64,000 nucleotides of DNA from Nocardioides sp. Soil797 (GTDB lineage Bacteria; Actinomycetota; Actinomycetes; Propionibacteriales; Nocardioidaceae). Every line of letters starts with the position of its first letter. The stretch's first letter is position 1. The notes under the pieces were generated by a model. It was not told the DNA's origin. It worked only from the letters and a program-made list of their open reading frames with translations, and did not search any database. The position numbers were made by a program, and so were the translations under genes. The stretch covers positions 304,687-368,686 of the forward strand of contig LMSR01000001.1 of assembly GCA_001429555.1 (NCBI GenBank), in the 5' to 3' direction. Shown piece after piece: positions 1 to 9,077 of this stretch.

Positions 1-1596
1 CTCGCCGACCGTGTGGCCCGGGTCCGCGGTGGGCTCCGGTCGCTGGGCATCGGCAAGGGCGATGCCGTGGCGATCTACCTCCCCATGACACCCGAGGCCG
101 TGGTGGCGACGTACGCCGTCGCGAGCCTCGGGGCTCTACTCGTGCCGCTGTTCTCCGGATTCGCGGCCCCGGCGATCGCCAGCCGGATCCAGGACGCGGC
201 GGCCAAGGCGGTGATCACCGCCGACGGCACCATCCGCCGCCGCAAGGAGGCCGCGATGCTGCCCCAGCTGCGGACCGCGATGGCCGGCTGCCCGAGCGTC
301 GAGCACGTGGTGGTCGTCGACAACCTCGGCGCCGGCCTCGAGCTGGGCGAGGGTGAAGTGGCGTGGGCCGACCTGGTCGCCGGTGAGCCGGACGACGTCG
401 TCGAGCCGACCGCGGCCGGAGACGTGCTGCTGCTCGCCTACACCTCCGGCACCACCGGCAAGCCCAAGGGTGCCGTGCACACCCACGCCGGCTTCGTGGC
501 GAAGACCGCGTCCGAGGTCTCCTACGGCTTCGAGATGGGCCCGGGGCGCACGTTCTGCTGGATCACCGACATGGGCTGGATCATGGGCCCCCTCTCGATC
601 TTCGGCACCCACGGCACCGGCGGCACCCTGCTGCTCTACGAGGGCTCGCCCGACGTGCCCGACACCGGCCGGCTCTGGGAGCTGGTCGAGCGACACCGGG
701 TGTCGATGCTGGGCGTCAGCCCCACGCTGATCCGCACCCTACGTGCGGCCGGGGGAGTCCCCGAGCGCGATCTGTCGAGCGTGCGGGTGCTGGGTTCCAC
801 CGGTGAGCCCTGGGATCCGGAGTCCTACGAGTGGCTGGCCCGCGACGTCTTCGGCAGCCGAGTGCCGATCATCAACTTCTCCGGCGGCACCGAGGTGGGC
901 GGCTCGTTCCTGTGCCCCTACCCGGTCGAGGAGATCCGCAGCTGCTCACTCGGTGGACCGGCTCTGGGCATGGACGTCGACGTGGTCGACGACGACGCCC
1001 AGTCGGTGCGTGGACAGATCGGTGAGCTGGTCTGCCGCCAGCCGTGGCCGTCGATGACCCGCGGCGTCTGGAACGACAACGCCGAGGGGGAGCGCTTCCA
1101 CGAGGCCTACTTCTCCACGTTCCCCGACCTGTGGCGCCACGGTGACTTCGCGCTCGTCGACGACGAGGGCAGCTGGTTCATCCTGGGCCGCTCCGACGAC
1201 GTGATGAACGTGGCCGGCAAGCGCGTCGCGCCCGCTGAGATCGAGTCCGTCGTCGCCGTCGACGCCGCCATCGCTGAGTCGGCCGTGGTCGGCATCCCCG
1301 ACGCCACCAAGGGCGAGGCGGTCTGGGTCTTCTACGTCGCCAAGGGCGACGTGGACCCGGCGCAGGACGCCGAGGTCGCAACCCGGGTGCGCGGCCTGGT
1401 GGCCGACGGTGTGGGCAAGCCGTTCGCACCCAGCCAGGTGGTGCGCGTGGAGCGCCTGCCCAAGACCCGCTCGGCGAAGATCCTGCGCCGCGCGATCCGG
1501 GCGGCCGTGCTCGACACCGACGCCGGCGACCTTTCCGGAGCCGAGAACCCCCAGGCCGTCGACGAGATCCGTGAACTGGTCAAGGACCTGCGGTGA
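1..1596 (+). CDS. acyl-CoA synthetase (AMP-forming), 5' end cut by window
   Basis: Adenylate-forming acid:CoA ligase that would activate a carboxylic acid with ATP and CoA in the cytoplasm. The reading frame is open to base 1, and LADR precedes the first possible internal start (GTG at 13), so the N-terminus lies outside the window; about 531 residues are seen. The P-loop YTSGTTGKPKG lies near residue 145, NFSGGTEVGG near 295, the hinge region NVAGKRVAPAEIE near 410, and the catalytic C-terminal lysine in TRSAKILRR near 490. The TGEPWDPESYEW and GWIMGP segments resemble acetyl/propionyl-CoA synthetase-like members. The convergent FadR-type regulator gene lies 23 bases downstream. The substrate cannot be told from sequence. 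Confidence 0.9.
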   Translation, partial: LADRVARVRGGLRSLGIGKGDAVAIYLPMTPEAVVATYAVASLGALLVPLFSGFAAPAIASRIQDAAAKAVITADGTIRRRKEAAMLPQLRTAMAGCPSVEHVVVVDNLGAGLELGEGEVAWADLVAGEPDDVVEPTAAGDVLLLAYTSGTTGKPKGAVHTHAGFVAKTASEVSYGFEMGPGRTFCWITDMGWIMGPLSIFGTHGTGGTLLLYEGSPDVPDTGRLWELVERHRVSMLGVSPTLIRTLRAAGGVPERDLSSVRVLGSTGEPWDPESYEWLARDVFGSRVPIINFSGGTEVGGSFLCPYPVEEIRSCSLGGPALGMDVDVVDDDAQSVRGQIGELVCRQPWPSMTRGVWNDNAEGERFHEAYFSTFPDLWRHGDFALVDDEGSWFILGRSDDVMNVAGKRVAPAEIESVVAVDAAIAESAVVGIPDATKGEAVWVFYVAKGDVDPAQDAEVATRVRGLVADGVGKPFAPSQVVRVERLPKTRSAKILRRAIRAAVLDTDAGDLSGAENPQAVDEIRELVKDLR

Positions 1597-1619
1597 CGGC
1601 CGCGGCGGTGCGGCCGGGC

Positions 1620-2393
1620 TCAGTGCTCGGTCACCTGGATGGCGGTTCGTTCGTCGACCTCGAGCACCGCTTCGGCGTAGCTGTGCACGTGCCGCTGCAT
1701 CCGGCGTACGGCGGCAGCGGGGTCCTGGTTGCGGATCGCATCGGTGATGGACTTGTGGGCCTTGACCGTCGTCTTGCGGACCGTGTCGTCGATGAAGCCC
1801 TTGTTGTCGGTGGACTCGTAGATCGCGCGGGAGAGGGCGAGCATGAAGCCGTTGAGCAAGTCGTTGTGTGAGGCGACCGCGACCGCCACGTGCCACTCGA
1901 CGTTGGCGGTCAGGAACTCCGAGAGCGGACCGGCCCCTGCGATGGCGTCGTTGGCCAGCTCGAGCCGCTCGACATCGGCGGAGGTGCGGTACTGCGCGGC
2001 CAGCTTGGCGCAGGCCGGCTCGATCGCTTCGCGGGTCTCGAGCAGCGCATCCATGCGGATCTGTCGGCCGCGGATCATCAGGCTCACCGAGCTGGCGATG
2101 GACTCCTCGCCCGGGGTCTGCACGAACGCACCGCCGGCGCGACCCGTGCGGATCTGCACCAGGCCCTGCACCTCGAGGATGCGCAGCGCCTCGCGGACCG
2201 TGGTGCGGCTCATCCGGGTCTGGGCGACCAGCTCCCGCTCGGGCGGCAACGCGGTCCCCTCGGGGAAGTCACCGCGCAGGATGCGCTCCCTCAGGTCGTC
2301 GGCCAGGACGTCGGACGCCTTGGGCACCTGCATCGGCGTCAGTTGGACAGGGCGTCGAATGCTCTGTGTGTCGACATCCTTGGATTCAGCCAT
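1620..2393 (-). CDS. FadR-family GntR transcriptional regulator (FCD type)
   Basis: Repressor or activator with an N-terminal winged helix (PPERELVAQTRMSRTTVREAL, then EVQGLVQIRTGRAGG) and a C-terminal FCD ligand domain carrying the metal-site histidines expected of the family (EWHVAVAVASHN, RMQRHVHSY). Family ligands are often acyl-CoAs or organic acids. I prefer ATG at 2393 (MAESKDV, 257 aa) because this aligns end to end with the second regulator at 12588-13352. An upstream in-frame ATG at 2435 (MTNETRES) is possible but would overlap the operator-like site at 2428-2441. It is divergent from the acyl-CoA dehydrogenase at 2516, so local autoregulation and control of that operon are likely (inference). 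Confidence 0.9.
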   Translation of the reverse strand: MAESKDVDTQSIRRPVQLTPMQVPKASDVLADDLRERILRGDFPEGTALPPERELVAQTRMSRTTVREALRILEVQGLVQIRTGRAGGAFVQTPGEESIASSVSLMIRGRQIRMDALLETREAIEPACAKLAAQYRTSADVERLELANDAIAGAGPLSEFLTANVEWHVAVAVASHNDLLNGFMLALSRAIYESTDNKGFIDDTVRKTTVKAHKSITDAIRNQDPAAAVRRMQRHVHSYAEAVLEVDERTAIQVTEH

Positions 2394-2427
2394 GTCCCAC
2401 CGCTTCTTGAGTGATTCCCGAGTTTCA

Positions 2428-2441
2428 TTGGTCATACCCAA
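2428..2441. promoter_or_regulatory. imperfect GGTNNNACC operator-like site
   Basis: TTGGTCATACCCAA contains the GGTNNNACC core of FadR-subfamily operators, with outer TT/AA matches but one broken arm position. It lies in the divergent gap between the regulator and the dehydrogenase operon, about 35 bp from the preferred regulator start. It is weaker than the sites at 3627, 13477, 25024, 37250 and 52543. Confidence 0.4.
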
Positions 2442-2472
2442 ACTAACAGTCGGCGAGCCTTTCGCGACGCAC

Positions 2473-2490
2473 CCAGTGGCCCCGCACTGG
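2473..2490. promoter_or_regulatory. inverted repeat CCAGTG-N6-CACTGG
   Basis: Perfect 6-bp arms separated by six bases, 26 bp upstream of the ATG at 2516. It could be an operator for a different regulator or part of the leader. No matching copy was noticed elsewhere in the window. Confidence 0.3.
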
Positions 2491-2515
2491 ACAAATACAC
2501 ACCCGGAGGAATGCC

Positions 2516-3622
2516 ATGCAGTGGAAGCTGTCTGAGGAACAGGACGCCTACAGGGAAGCGATGTCGGGGTGGTTGGCCGACGTCGCCTCCCCCGAGCAGG
2601 TGCGCGCCTGGCTCGACGCCGACGACGAGCGCGGCGACCACGGCCCGTTCGAGGAGAAGTGGAACACCGGCGGGATGGCCGGCGTCGGCATCCCCGAGGA
2701 TCTGGGCGGCCAGGGTGGCGGAACGCTCGAGCTTGCACTGACCGCCGAGGAGCTGGCCCGCGCCGGTGCGCCCAGCGCGGCCTGGTTGGCCACCGTGCTC
2801 GCCGTCCCGCTCCTGGAGGATCACCCCGACCTGGTCAAGGCCGCGGTCGACGGCGCCTCGCTGGCCCTTGTGGTCGGCTGCAACTCCCTGCCGGACGCGG
2901 CCGCCGCTGCCGCCGTCGTGACGGCCGACGCCGACGGCCGGCTGAGTGGCGAGGTGAAGCAGGTGCTCGGCGCCGACCGCGCCACCACCCTGCTGGTGCC
3001 CGTGCAGAGCGCTGACGGCACCACGTTGTACGCCGTCGAGGTCGGCGCCGAGGGCGTGGCGATCTCGTCACGGCACCTGCTCGACCGGACCCGAAGTGTG
3101 GCCGACGTGTGCCTGGACAGGGTGGTCGCCCAGCCCCTCGCCTCCGACGACGACGTCGACGCCGCACTGGCGCGCGTGGTCGACCTGGCCGGCGTACTCG
3201 TCGCCGCGGACGCGCTCGGTGCCATGCAGCGGATGCTCGACCTGGCCGTGGAGTACAGCCAGCAGCGCAAGCAGTTCGGCGTACCGATCGGCTCGTTCCA
3301 GGCGGTCAAGCACGCGGCGGCCACGATCCTGGTCGACGTGGAGGCGAGCCGCAGCGGCGTCTACTTCGCGGCCGCCTCGCTCGACGTCACCGACCAGGTC
3401 GAGGGCGAGCAGGTGGCGATGCGCGCCGCCGCGGTCAAGGCACAGGTCACTGCGGCCGCCGCGAGGTCGGCCGACACGGCGCTGACCATGCACGGCGCGA
3501 TCGGCTACACGTGGGAGCACGACCTGCACCTGTCCTACAAGCGGGCGCGGCTCGACGAGCAACTGTTCGGGTCTCCAGAACGGTGGAACGAACGCATTGC
3601 CGAGCGGCTCCAACTCATATAG
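2516..3622 (+). CDS. acyl-CoA dehydrogenase, probable non-catalytic subunit
   Basis: Member of the acyl-CoA dehydrogenase flavoprotein fold (368 aa), in the usual order of N-terminal helical, beta and C-terminal helical domains. YSQQRKQFGVPIGSFQAVKH near residue 242 and HGAIGYTWEHDLHLSYKRA near 325 are family hallmarks. The catalytic glutamate is missing at both known places: the C-terminal YEGT position reads LFGSPE, and the helix-G position used by isovaleryl-CoA dehydrogenase reads DLAGVLVAADALG. It probably pairs with the next gene (3710), which keeps a helix-G glutamate, as in actinobacterial alpha2beta2 dehydrogenases; this is inference. GGAGGA precedes the ATG at suitable distance. Confidence 0.85.
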   Translation: MQWKLSEEQDAYREAMSGWLADVASPEQVRAWLDADDERGDHGPFEEKWNTGGMAGVGIPEDLGGQGGGTLELALTAEELARAGAPSAAWLATVLAVPLLEDHPDLVKAAVDGASLALVVGCNSLPDAAAAAAVVTADADGRLSGEVKQVLGADRATTLLVPVQSADGTTLYAVEVGAEGVAISSRHLLDRTRSVADVCLDRVVAQPLASDDDVDAALARVVDLAGVLVAADALGAMQRMLDLAVEYSQQRKQFGVPIGSFQAVKHAAATILVDVEASRSGVYFAAASLDVTDQVEGEQVAMRAAAVKAQVTAAAARSADTALTMHGAIGYTWEHDLHLSYKRARLDEQLFGSPERWNERIAERLQLI

Positions 3623-3626
3623 TTTT

Positions 3627-3648
3627 TGGTCGTACCATTTGTTATAGT
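3627..3648 (+). promoter_or_regulatory. FadR-box-like operator TGGTCGTACCA and -10
   Basis: TGGTCGTACCA (3627-3637) is a TGGTNNNACCA palindrome. It is followed after five bases by TATAGT (3643-3648), a good -10 for the GTG at 3710. Placement just upstream of the -10 fits repression. The gap between the two dehydrogenase genes therefore probably carries its own regulated promoter. Confidence 0.55.
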
Positions 3649-3709
3649 CAATCCATAAGTTGGTTCGGGAAGAACTCGGGCCGCACCGACGAGACCTAGG
3701 ACGGGCACC

Positions 3710-4876
3710 GTGGACTTCGAGCTCTCCGAGGACCAGCAGACCATCCGCAAGGCGGTTGCCGAGCTGGCCAGCAAGTTCGACGATCAGTACTGGATGGAGA
3801 AGGACGAGGCACACGAGTTCCCGTCCGAGTTCTACAAGGCCTTCGCCGACGGCGGCTGGCTCGGCATCACCACGCCCGAGGAGTACGGCGGGCACGGCTT
3901 CGGCATCACCGAGGCCTCGCTGCTCCTCGAGGAGGTGGCCGCATCCGGTGCCGGGATGAACGGCGCCAGCTCGATGCACCTCTCGATCTTCGGGATGCAC
4001 CCGGTGATCGTGCACGGCTCCGAGGCGATGAAGCAGGAGACCCTGCCGCGCATCGTCAACGGTGACCTGCACGTCTGCTTCGGTGTCACCGAGCCGGGCG
4101 CCGGGCTCGACACCACCCGCATCACCACCTTCGCCAAGCGCGACGGCTCCGACTACGTCGTCAACGGCAAGAAGGTCTGGATCTCCAAGGCCATGGAGTC
4201 GGAGAAGATCCTGCTGCTCACCCGCAGCGCGAAGTACGAGGACTCCCCGAAGAAGACCGACGGGCTCACCCTCTTCCTCACCGACCTCGACCGTGATCAC
4301 GTCGACATCCGCCCGATCAAGAAGATGGGGCGCAACGCGGTCACCTCCAACGAGCTCTTCATCGACGACCTGCGGATCCCCGAGGAGCACCGCATCGGCG
4401 AGGAGGGCCAGGGCTTCAAGTACATCCTCGACGGCCTCAACCCCGAGCGATGCCTGGTCGCCGCCGAGGCCCTCGGCATCGGTCGCGCCGCCCTCAAGCG
4501 GGCCGTGCGCTACGGCAACGAGCGTGAGGTCTTCGACCGCCCCATCGGGATGAACCAGGGCATCCAGTTCCCGCTCGCCGACTCGCTGGCCCGCCTCGAC
4601 GCGGCCGAGCTGATCCTGCGCAAGGCGACCTGGATGTATGACCAGGGCCTGCCCTGCGGTCGCGAGGCCAACACCGCGAAGTACCTCTGCGCCGACGCCG
4701 GCTTCCAGGCCGCGGACCGGGCGCTGCAGACACACGGCGGCATGGGCTACTCCGAGGAGTACCACGTGGCCCGCTACTTCCGTGAGGCGCGACTGACCAA
4801 GATCGCACCGCTCAGCCAGGAGATGGTGCTCAACTACCTCGGCTCACACGTGCTGGGCCTCCCGAGGAGCTACTGA
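3710..4876 (+). CDS. acyl-CoA dehydrogenase
   Basis: FAD-dependent alpha,beta-desaturation of an acyl-CoA (388 aa, normal length). Seen: CFGVTEPGAGLDTTR near residue 125, ISKAMESEK near 160, EREVFDRPIGMNQGIQFPLA near 270, QTHGGMGYSEEYHVARYFR near 345, and a C-terminus IAPLSQEMVLNYLG. The usual C-terminal YEGT glutamate is absent, but LNPERCLVAAEALG places a glutamate where isovaleryl-CoA dehydrogenase has its base, so the enzyme is probably active. The start is GTG with AGGAC seven bases upstream. It overlaps the following SDR by one base (TGATG). Substrate unknown; a branched or ring-substituted acyl-CoA is likely. Confidence 0.9.
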   Translation: MDFELSEDQQTIRKAVAELASKFDDQYWMEKDEAHEFPSEFYKAFADGGWLGITTPEEYGGHGFGITEASLLLEEVAASGAGMNGASSMHLSIFGMHPVIVHGSEAMKQETLPRIVNGDLHVCFGVTEPGAGLDTTRITTFAKRDGSDYVVNGKKVWISKAMESEKILLLTRSAKYEDSPKKTDGLTLFLTDLDRDHVDIRPIKKMGRNAVTSNELFIDDLRIPEEHRIGEEGQGFKYILDGLNPERCLVAAEALGIGRAALKRAVRYGNEREVFDRPIGMNQGIQFPLADSLARLDAAELILRKATWMYDQGLPCGREANTAKYLCADAGFQAADRALQTHGGMGYSEEYHVARYFREARLTKIAPLSQEMVLNYLGSHVLGLPRSY

Positions 4877-5625
4877 TGTTCTCACTAGTTGGACGCTCAG
4901 CCCTGCTCACCGGCGCCGGCAACGGCATCGGTGCCGCAGTGGCCAAGGCGTACGCCGCCGCGGGCGCGGCCGTCATGGTGACCGACCTCGACGGGTCGGC
5001 TGCCGAGGCCGTGGCCAAGGAGATCACCGAGGCCGGAGGTCGAGCCGACTCGCTCGCCCTCGACGTACGTGACGCCGACGGCGCGGCCGAGGCTGCTCGC
5101 CGGGCCGCGGCACTGACCGACGGCACCCTCCACATCCTGGTCAACAACGCCGGGGCGATCTCACCCGCGATGTTCCACAAGATGACCCCCGAGGCGTTCA
5201 ACTTCGTGCTCGACGTCCACGTCGGCGGTGCCTTCACCGTCAGCCAGGCCGCAGCCCCCTACCTTGCGGAGGACGGCACCGGCCGCGTCATCAACGTCAC
5301 CTCGGCCGCCGGGCTGGTCGGCACCATCGGCCAGGTCAACTACAGCGCTGCGAAGTCGGCGATCATCGGCATCACCAAGTCGCTGGCCAAGGAGCTCGCG
5401 AAGCGCCACATCACCGTGAACGCCGTGGCCCCGCTCGCGGCGACCGCGATGACCGAGAACATCCGCTCCAACGAGAAGCTGGCGAAGATGACCCTGGCCC
5501 GCATCCCGCTCGGCCGCTGGGCCGAGCCCGACGAGATCTCAGGGGCGTTCGTGTTCTTCGCCTCCGACGCCGGCGGCTACGTCACCGGTCAGGTGCTCCC
5601 CGTCGACGGCGGGACGGTGATCTAG
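4876..5625 (+). CDS. short-chain dehydrogenase/reductase (3-hydroxyacyl-CoA dehydrogenase-like)
   Basis: Classical SDR of 249 aa: the cofactor loop TGAGNGIG near residue 13, DLDG at the end of beta-2 (favours NAD), NNAG near 93, and the active site S..YSAAK near 155. It lies in an operon between acyl-CoA dehydrogenase and thiolase, the place expected for the 3-hydroxyacyl-CoA oxidation step. The ATG overlaps the upstream stop by one base and the thiolase starts three bases after its stop, so translation is coupled. Confidence 0.88.
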   Translation: MFSLVGRSALLTGAGNGIGAAVAKAYAAAGAAVMVTDLDGSAAEAVAKEITEAGGRADSLALDVRDADGAAEAARRAAALTDGTLHILVNNAGAISPAMFHKMTPEAFNFVLDVHVGGAFTVSQAAAPYLAEDGTGRVINVTSAAGLVGTIGQVNYSAAKSAIIGITKSLAKELAKRHITVNAVAPLAATAMTENIRSNEKLAKMTLARIPLGRWAEPDEISGAFVFFASDAGGYVTGQVLPVDGGTVI

Positions 5626-5627
5626 TC

Positions 5628-6800
5628 ATGCCGCTCACAGGACGCGAGGCCTGGATCGTCGAGGCGCTGCGAACGCCGATGGGCAAGGCCCACCCCGACA
5701 AGGGTTGGTTCCGCGACGTCCACCCCAACGTGATGCTCGGTGCGGTCTACACCGCCATCCTCGAGGCGACCGACCTGCCCGCCGAGCTGGTCGAGGACCT
5801 CGTCATCGGCTGCACCGCTCCCTTCGGCGAGCAGTCGCGCAACGTGGCCCGCAACGCGTGGCTGCAGGCCGGCTACCCGGCCGAGATCCCCGCGACCGTG
5901 CTCGACCGGCGGTGCGGCTCGGCCCAGACCGCCGTCGAGATGGCGGCCGCGCTGGTCGCCTCCGGCACCCACGACGTGGTGCTCGCCGGTGGCGTCGAGA
6001 ACATGGGCCGGATCCCGATGGACGCGGTCGCCAGGATCGAGGAGATGTACGGCGCCGCGTGGCCGGCCGAGCTGCTCGAGCTCCACGACTTCCCCGCGAT
6101 GGGTGAGAGCGCCGAACGGATCGCCGACCAGTGGGGCATCTCCCGAGACGAGATCGACGCGTTCGCCGTGCGCTCCCATGCCCTGGCCACCGCCGCGCAG
6201 GAGGCCGGACACTTCACTCGCGAGATCATCCCGATGGAGCTCGACGGCGAGCTGCGCACAAGCGACCAGTCGGTGCGCCCCGGCACGACGGCCGAGTCAC
6301 TGGCCGGACTCAAGACGATCTTCCGACCCGAGACCGGCAAGGTCACGGCGGGGAGCTCGTCCCCGCTGACCGACGGAGCCGCCGGCGTACTCCTCGCCTC
6401 GGACGACGCGGTCAGCCGTCACGGCTTCACCAAGCGCGCACGGATCCTCGACCAGACCACGGTCGGAGTCGACCCGGCGATCATGCTGACCGGCCCGATC
6501 CCGGCGACCCGCAAGCTGCTCGAGCGCAACTCGATGACGATGGACGACATCGACCTGGTCGAGGTCAACGAGGCGTTCAGCCCCGTCGTACTCGCCTGGG
6601 AGCGGGAGCTGAAGCCCGACATGGACCGGGTCAACGTCAACGGTGGCGCCATCGCCCTGGGACACCCCGTCGGGGCATCCGGGTCGCGCCTCTTCGCGAC
6701 GCTGCTCGCCGAGATGGAGCGCCGCGACGTCGAGATCGGCCTGGTCACCATGTGCTGCGGTGGTGGCCTCGGCACGGCAACCTTGGTGCAGAGGGTCTGA
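5628..6800 (+). CDS. thiolase (acetyl-CoA acyltransferase)
   Basis: Thiolytic cleavage of a 3-oxoacyl-CoA to acetyl- or propionyl-CoA and a shortened acyl-CoA (390 aa). The nucleophilic cysteine is residue 96 in DRRCGSAQ. NEAFSPV, the conserved histidine in GHPVGASGSR and the second cysteine in MCCGGGLGTA complete the active site. It sits between the SDR and the CoA-transferase genes in one directon with very short gaps. It completes a local beta-oxidation set (desaturation, oxidation, thiolysis); the hydratase step must come from another locus such as 25072 or 57781. Confidence 0.93.
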   Translation: MPLTGREAWIVEALRTPMGKAHPDKGWFRDVHPNVMLGAVYTAILEATDLPAELVEDLVIGCTAPFGEQSRNVARNAWLQAGYPAEIPATVLDRRCGSAQTAVEMAAALVASGTHDVVLAGGVENMGRIPMDAVARIEEMYGAAWPAELLELHDFPAMGESAERIADQWGISRDEIDAFAVRSHALATAAQEAGHFTREIIPMELDGELRTSDQSVRPGTTAESLAGLKTIFRPETGKVTAGSSSPLTDGAAGVLLASDDAVSRHGFTKRARILDQTTVGVDPAIMLTGPIPATRKLLERNSMTMDDIDLVEVNEAFSPVVLAWERELKPDMDRVNVNGGAIALGHPVGASGSRLFATLLAEMERRDVEIGLVTMCCGGGLGTATLVQRV

Positions 6801-6811
6801 GGGCCGACGCC

Positions 6812-8053
6812 ATGTTGGACGTGGGCGCCTTCCTCAACCCCGGCGACGGAATCTGGTGGGGACAGGGCAGCGCAGAACCGGAGCAGCTGGTCAACCAGGT
6901 GCTCGACGTCGTCGACGAGGTCGGCCCGATCCGGGCCTTCTCCGGGCTGACCTGGAACCCACGCCTGTCCGGGGACCTGCCCGAGAAGCTCACCGTGCTG
7001 TCGTACGGCGGACTCGGCCAGCTGCGTCGACTCAGCCGCAGCGGACAGCTCGACGTGGTGCCCTGCCACTACTCCGCGCTGCCGCGGATGTTCGCCAAGG
7101 GCCAGCTGCCCTGCGACGTCGGGCTGCTGCAGGTCTCGCCGCCCGACGCCGACGGCTTCGTGACCCTCGGCATCGGCGTCGAGTACGTCGCCGACGCGAT
7201 CCCGCACACCCGCACTCTGATCGCCGAGATCAACCAGCAGATGCCGGCCACCGTCGGTGGCCCCAAACTGCCGCTCTCCGCGTTCGCGGCATTCATCGAG
7301 ACCGATCACCCGTTGGTCGTGGCCGAGGGGCGCAGCGCCGACGACGTCGAGCACCGCATCGCCAAGCACGTCGCGTCCATCATCGACGACGGCGCCACGA
7401 TCCAGATCGGCGTCGGCTCGCTCCCCGGCGCCGTGCTCGAAGGCCTCTCCGGCCACCAGGACCTCGGCTTCCACAGCGGCATGATCGCCGACGGCGTGCT
7501 GTCGTTGGTGGACAAGGGCGTGATCACCGGTGCCCGCAAGGAGATCGACCCCGGCCTAGTGGTCACCGGTGCCGCGTTCTGCGAGCGCGAGGCCTATGCC
7601 CGGCTGCACGACTACCCGATCGAGTTTCGCCCGGCGAGCTACACCCACTCCCCGTCGGTGCTCTCCGAGCTCAGGTCCCTGGTCTCGATCAACTCCGCGA
7701 TCGAGGTCGACCTGCTCGGCCAGGTCGGCGCGGAGATGGCTCGCGGCGTCCACATCGGAGCCGTCGGCGGCCAGGTCGACTTCAGTCGGGCAGCCTCCCT
7801 GACCGGGTCGCGCTCGATCATCGCGCTGCGTTCCACGAACGGCTCGGGGGACACCAAGCAGTCGACGATCGTGCCCACGCTGAAGAGCGGAGTCGTCACC
7901 ACCGCACGCGTCGACGTCGACGCCGTGGTCACCGAGCACGGCGTGGCCATGCTCGCCGGATGCACCGTTGCCGAACGTGCGCTGCGCCTGATCGAGGTGG
8001 CCGCGCCAGAACACCGTGAGGATCTCGAACGAGCCCTCGCCGACCAGGAGTAG
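6812..8053 (+). CDS. acetyl-CoA hydrolase/transferase family CoA-transferase
   Basis: Cat1/4-hydroxybutyrate-CoA-transferase family protein (413 aa) that would move CoA between acyl groups or hydrolyse acyl-CoA. Recognised by the N-terminal GDGIWWGQGSAEP stretch, IGVGSLPGAVLEGL near residue 205, and the conserved C-terminal half with GAVGGQVDFSRAA and the TEHGVAMLAGCT segment. The ATG at 6812 has GAGGG overlapping the thiolase stop as ribosome site; a longer upstream frame exists but runs through the thiolase gene. The next gene starts two bases after the stop. Possible roles are activating the growth acid with CoA from a product, or acetoacetate handling. Confidence 0.88.
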   Translation: MLDVGAFLNPGDGIWWGQGSAEPEQLVNQVLDVVDEVGPIRAFSGLTWNPRLSGDLPEKLTVLSYGGLGQLRRLSRSGQLDVVPCHYSALPRMFAKGQLPCDVGLLQVSPPDADGFVTLGIGVEYVADAIPHTRTLIAEINQQMPATVGGPKLPLSAFAAFIETDHPLVVAEGRSADDVEHRIAKHVASIIDDGATIQIGVGSLPGAVLEGLSGHQDLGFHSGMIADGVLSLVDKGVITGARKEIDPGLVVTGAAFCEREAYARLHDYPIEFRPASYTHSPSVLSELRSLVSINSAIEVDLLGQVGAEMARGVHIGAVGGQVDFSRAASLTGSRSIIALRSTNGSGDTKQSTIVPTLKSGVVTTARVDVDAVVTEHGVAMLAGCTVAERALRLIEVAAPEHREDLERALADQE

Positions 8054-8055
8054 AG

Positions 8056-9018
8056 ATGACCGCCCCCAATTCCAGTGCCATCCGCCCGAACAGCACCGAC
8101 CAGGAGACGCGCCGCGTCCACATCCGCGAGGTCGGTCCGCGCGACGGTTTCCAGAACGAGCCCGAGACGATCTCGACCGATGACAAGGTCCGGTTGATCA
8201 ACTCGCTGGGCCGGGCCGGCTTCAAGCGCATCGAGGTCGCCAGCTTCGTGCGCCCCGACGTGATTCCGCAGCTCTCCGACGGGGTCGAGGTGCTGCACCG
8301 CATCGACGTGCCGGACGACGTCGAGCGGATGGTGCTGATCCCCAACAGCAAGGGCCTCGACAACGCGCTCAGGGAGCGCGAGTTCTTCGAGGACGCCACG
8401 TTGTTCGTCAGTGCCAGCCAGACGCACAACAAGCGCAACATCAACCGCACCGTCGAGGAGACGATGGCCGACGTGGCGGTGATGGGCCCGCGCATCGTCG
8501 CCGAGGACCTCAAGTTCTGCGCCGTCATCGCAACCTCGTTCGGCTGTCCCTTCGAGGGCAAGGTCGAGATGGACCGGGTGCTCGACCTGGCCGAGCAGTT
8601 CGCCGAGGCCGGTGCCACCGAGATCGGCTTCGGCGACACGACCGGCATGTGCAACCCGGCGTACTCTCGCCGTTTCTTCGCCGCCGCCCTGGAGCGTCTG
8701 CCCGGCATCGAGGTCACCGCCCACTTCCACAACACCCGCGGCCAGGGCCTGGCCAACGCGTACGCCGCCCTCGAGGCCGGCTGCGACAGCTTCGAGTCCA
8801 GCTTCGGCGAGCTCGGTGGCTGCCCGGTGCCGGCCGGGTCGACCGGCAACATCGCCACCGAGGACCTGGTCTCGATGTTCCACGAGATGGGCGTCGACAC
8901 CGGCCTCGACCTCGAGCGCATCATCGAGTCTGCCCGCGAGGCACAGTCGGTGCTGGGGCGCAAGCTGACCAGTCACTCGATCATCGCCGGCCCGATCCTC
9001 TGGGAAGGAATCGCCTGA
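8056..9018 (+). CDS. hydroxymethylglutaryl-CoA lyase-like enzyme
   Basis: DRE-TIM metallolyase family, retro-Claisen cleavage such as HMG-CoA to acetoacetate and acetyl-CoA (320 aa). Seen: REVGPRDGFQNE near residue 25 (metal and catalytic Arg/Asp), TSFGCPFEG, GDTTGMCNP, the metal histidines in HFHNTRGQGLAN, and the loop cysteine in GELGGCPVPAGSTGN. The loop differs from the usual GGCPYAKGASGN, so a related 3-hydroxy-3-methylacyl-CoA may be the true substrate. It follows a CoA-transferase, which would suit acetoacetate disposal. Confidence 0.88.
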   Translation: MTAPNSSAIRPNSTDQETRRVHIREVGPRDGFQNEPETISTDDKVRLINSLGRAGFKRIEVASFVRPDVIPQLSDGVEVLHRIDVPDDVERMVLIPNSKGLDNALREREFFEDATLFVSASQTHNKRNINRTVEETMADVAVMGPRIVAEDLKFCAVIATSFGCPFEGKVEMDRVLDLAEQFAEAGATEIGFGDTTGMCNPAYSRRFFAAALERLPGIEVTAHFHNTRGQGLANAYAALEAGCDSFESSFGELGGCPVPAGSTGNIATEDLVSMFHEMGVDTGLDLERIIESAREAQSVLGRKLTSHSIIAGPILWEGIA

Positions 9019-9077
9019 GGGCGACTCGTTCCACCCCATTCGTCTGAACTGCACCACCCAGCAACCCAAGGAGAGAC

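Noticed and set aside
3068..4765. Long open frame opposite the acyl-CoA dehydrogenases, and similar long antisense frames elsewhere
   Set aside because: High-GC coding DNA commonly gives long shadow frames; these lack ribosome sites and recognisable motifs, and the sense frames encode clear enzymes.
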